Shown piece by piece: positions 62,759 to 64,000 of a DNA stretch of 64,000 bases. Location of the stretch: NCBI GenBank assembly GCA_020636375.1, contig JACJXZ010000005.1:434001-498000 (forward strand), given 5' to 3'. This stretch comes from Lewinellaceae bacterium (GTDB lineage Bacteria > Bacteroidota > Bacteroidia > Chitinophagales > Saprospiraceae). The notes under the pieces were generated by a model, which saw nothing but the letters and a program-made list of their open reading frames with translations, had not been told where the DNA came from and did no database searches. How positions within the stretch are numbered: the stretch's first letter is position 1; the number at the start of each line of letters is the position of its first letter. A program made the position numbers and the translations under genes.

Positions 62759-63922
62759 CTACCGCTTCATCAATTCAAACAATTGCTCCGCCAACCGGGC
62801 GCTTGCCTTTTCCATCTCCAGATCGCCTTCATAATTCCCTATCCCCTTCCTGGCCTCCAGGAATCGCTCCTCATTGACCCATTGCACCAGCAAATCCGCC
62901 AGTTGCTCTTCGTTCCTGTACCGCTCCACCCAGCCCTCCAAATCTCCCTCCAGGGGGTGGAAAGCGCTGCACAGGGCCGGCAGCCCGTAATAGACCATAT
63001 CCGAAACTGCGCCGGAAATGCCGGTGTGGCCCCAGTATTCCCGGACAAAACCCACCTTGTGCCATTCGCGAAACGGCAGGATCAGGAAGTCGGCCGCCAG
63101 CATGTGAGCCGCGTATTCCTCCTGGGATAACCACTGCGCAAAAGTTGTCAACCGGAAGCGATCGCACTCCAGCCGCCGCAGTTCGGCAAGCCCCTTTACG
63201 GGATTGGCCTTTCCCAACAACACCAGGTGGACAGGCCGGCGGAACCGGGCCCGGGCACCGGCCAGTGCCCGGGCGACGAGGGCGTAATCCCGCCCATTAT
63301 TGGTGACGACGCCGGGGATGACTACTTTTACTGCTTCCGACGATGCAACCGGAAGGTGCTTCCGGTAAGAAAAGGGAACCCAAAGCGCTTTTCCGGACGG
63401 CGGCACATGCCCCTTGTCCAGCGCTTCCGCCAGGATGCGCCTGCCGCCATATCCTACCGCCGCCACCTGTTGCAAAAGCAGGCGCTGCTGCCGGCGGCGG
63501 AACAGCAGCCACCGCAGGAGCCGGGCGAAATCCTTTGTGAAGGCAGCCGGAGTGCCGGCCGCCAGGCTCAGGTGGCGCAGCGGCGCGAACCAGTTGTTGC
63601 GGTTGTGTATGACCAGCACTACCGGGGGCTTCAGCTCCAACTCCAGCATCCACCCGTAGGGCGGCAACGCGGTTACCCAGAGGATGAGGCGGCAGGCGTT
63701 GAGCTGCTCCCGCTGCCGTCGAAAAAAAGCGGCCCTGTCCTTCGCCTCGAAGGTAAACCAGGCGACGCCCGCCGCTTCGCAGACCGCTGCCGGGGCGTGG
63801 GCATGGACGTAGGCTTGGGAAAAAATACATAGCTTTGTATCTGGTTGCCGGAGCAACAACTCGCAGAGGGGATAGAGGACTTCGGCGTGGTCGTGGGGTT
63901 CTATGAGGGCGATGGTTGGCAT
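62759..63922 (-). CDS. glycosyltransferase (GT-B fold, family uncertain)
   Basis: 387 residues from ATG (complement of 63920-63922). MPTIALIEPHDHAEVLYPLC is a GT-B style start. VVLVIHNRNNWFAPLRHLSL and KALWVPFSYRKHLP follow. The donor half has VVIPGVVTNNGRDYALVARA, VHLVLLGKANPVKGLAELRR and FLILPFREWHKVGFVREYWG. No exact family was recognised, but the two-domain layout and the EPHDHAE/IHN motifs fit glycosyltransferases of polysaccharide loci. Confidence 0.65.
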   Translation of the reverse strand: MPTIALIEPHDHAEVLYPLCELLLRQPDTKLCIFSQAYVHAHAPAAVCEAAGVAWFTFEAKDRAAFFRRQREQLNACRLILWVTALPPYGWMLELELKPPVVLVIHNRNNWFAPLRHLSLAAGTPAAFTKDFARLLRWLLFRRRQQRLLLQQVAAVGYGGRRILAEALDKGHVPPSGKALWVPFSYRKHLPVASSEAVKVVIPGVVTNNGRDYALVARALAGARARFRRPVHLVLLGKANPVKGLAELRRLECDRFRLTTFAQWLSQEEYAAHMLAADFLILPFREWHKVGFVREYWGHTGISGAVSDMVYYGLPALCSAFHPLEGDLEGWVERYRNEEQLADLLVQWVNEERFLEARKGIGNYEGDLEMEKASARLAEQLFELMKR

Positions 63923-63986
63923 GGCAAGCGGGCGGATACATTTAGGTTTAGTATAACTTTTTCTCCAAACCAATAAATCGAAGAAT

Positions 63987-64000
63987 GTTCGCGAGAGGCT
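63987..64000. repeat. left end of a further MITE F copy (cut by window edge)
   Basis: GTTCGCGAGAGGCT matches the terminus of the element at 45384 (GTTCGCGAGAGACT). Too short to be certain. Confidence 0.4.

Overview
The window is most likely from a Bacteroidota chromosome, probably a repeat-rich Saprospira/Lewinella-type lineage. This is inferred from gene content: DegT/NeuD/PglC-type sugar genes, FkbM methyltransferases, many AAA_14/DUF4143 ATPases, S23-type four-helix-bundle proteins, DUF4240, and start codons with almost no Shine-Dalgarno sequence. No rRNA or tRNA gene was recognised. The core is a large surface-polysaccharide (O-antigen/exopolysaccharide) locus that has been heavily invaded by short repeats, MITE-like elements and small accessory genes.

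Layout. 1-11998: a mostly overlapping glycan operon with two methyltransferases, a GT2, a Wzy-like polymerase, a CgeB-like GT, three GT4 enzymes, two FkbM methyltransferases and an asparagine-synthase-like amidotransferase. 12000-17510: an accessory strip with a truncated DUF4143 ATPase, an AbiE-like toxin-antitoxin pair whose toxin gene is broken by two MITEs, an AAA-ATPase/PD-(D/E)XK protein, and a small antitoxin with a truncated PIN toxin. 17518-32266: a second glycan block with a bi-domain dehydrogenase, a second Wzy, WecB, heparinase II/III, GT4, PglC-like sugar transferase, PglD/NeuD-like acetyltransferase, PglE-like aminotransferase and a WecA-like remnant. 32267-43275: repeat fields, a DUF4240 cassette cluster, two DUF4143 ATPases, and a four-helix-bundle gene inside a long TTTAGG-type array. 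43276-64000: PglF-like dehydratase, NUDIX, a coiled-coil nuclease-like protein, a SEC-C protein, ManC, GTs, a methyltransferase, O-antigen ligase, a FemAB-like protein, another DUF4143 ATPase, a second amidotransferase and a terminal GT.

How the genes fit together. A PglF-like 4,6-dehydratase (43276), PglE-like aminotransferase (30727), PglD-like acetyltransferase (29673) and PglC-like phosphosugar transferase (27001) would give an undecaprenyl-linked diacetamido-trideoxy sugar. WecB and ManC would supply ManNAc-type and GDP-mannose precursors. About eleven glycosyltransferases would extend the unit. FkbM, AsnB-like and FemAB-like enzymes would decorate it, and Wzy/ligase proteins would polymerise or transfer it. 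Flippase and Wzz/Wza export genes are not in the window.

The most unusual signal is the repeat system. Arrays with 7-bp periodicity (TTCGCTG/CGAACAG, TTTAGGY, CGGAAGG, ATTCGGT) are built as left-arm/right-arm hairpins. They abut start codons directly, sit in frame inside at least three conserved enzymes (WecB, ManC, aminotransferase), supply a ~165-residue tail to a fourth, and bracket both intact four-helix-bundle (S23/IVS/Avd-like) genes. Separately, several MITE families share 3-bp TTA/TAA target duplications, and removing them restores disrupted reading frames exactly.
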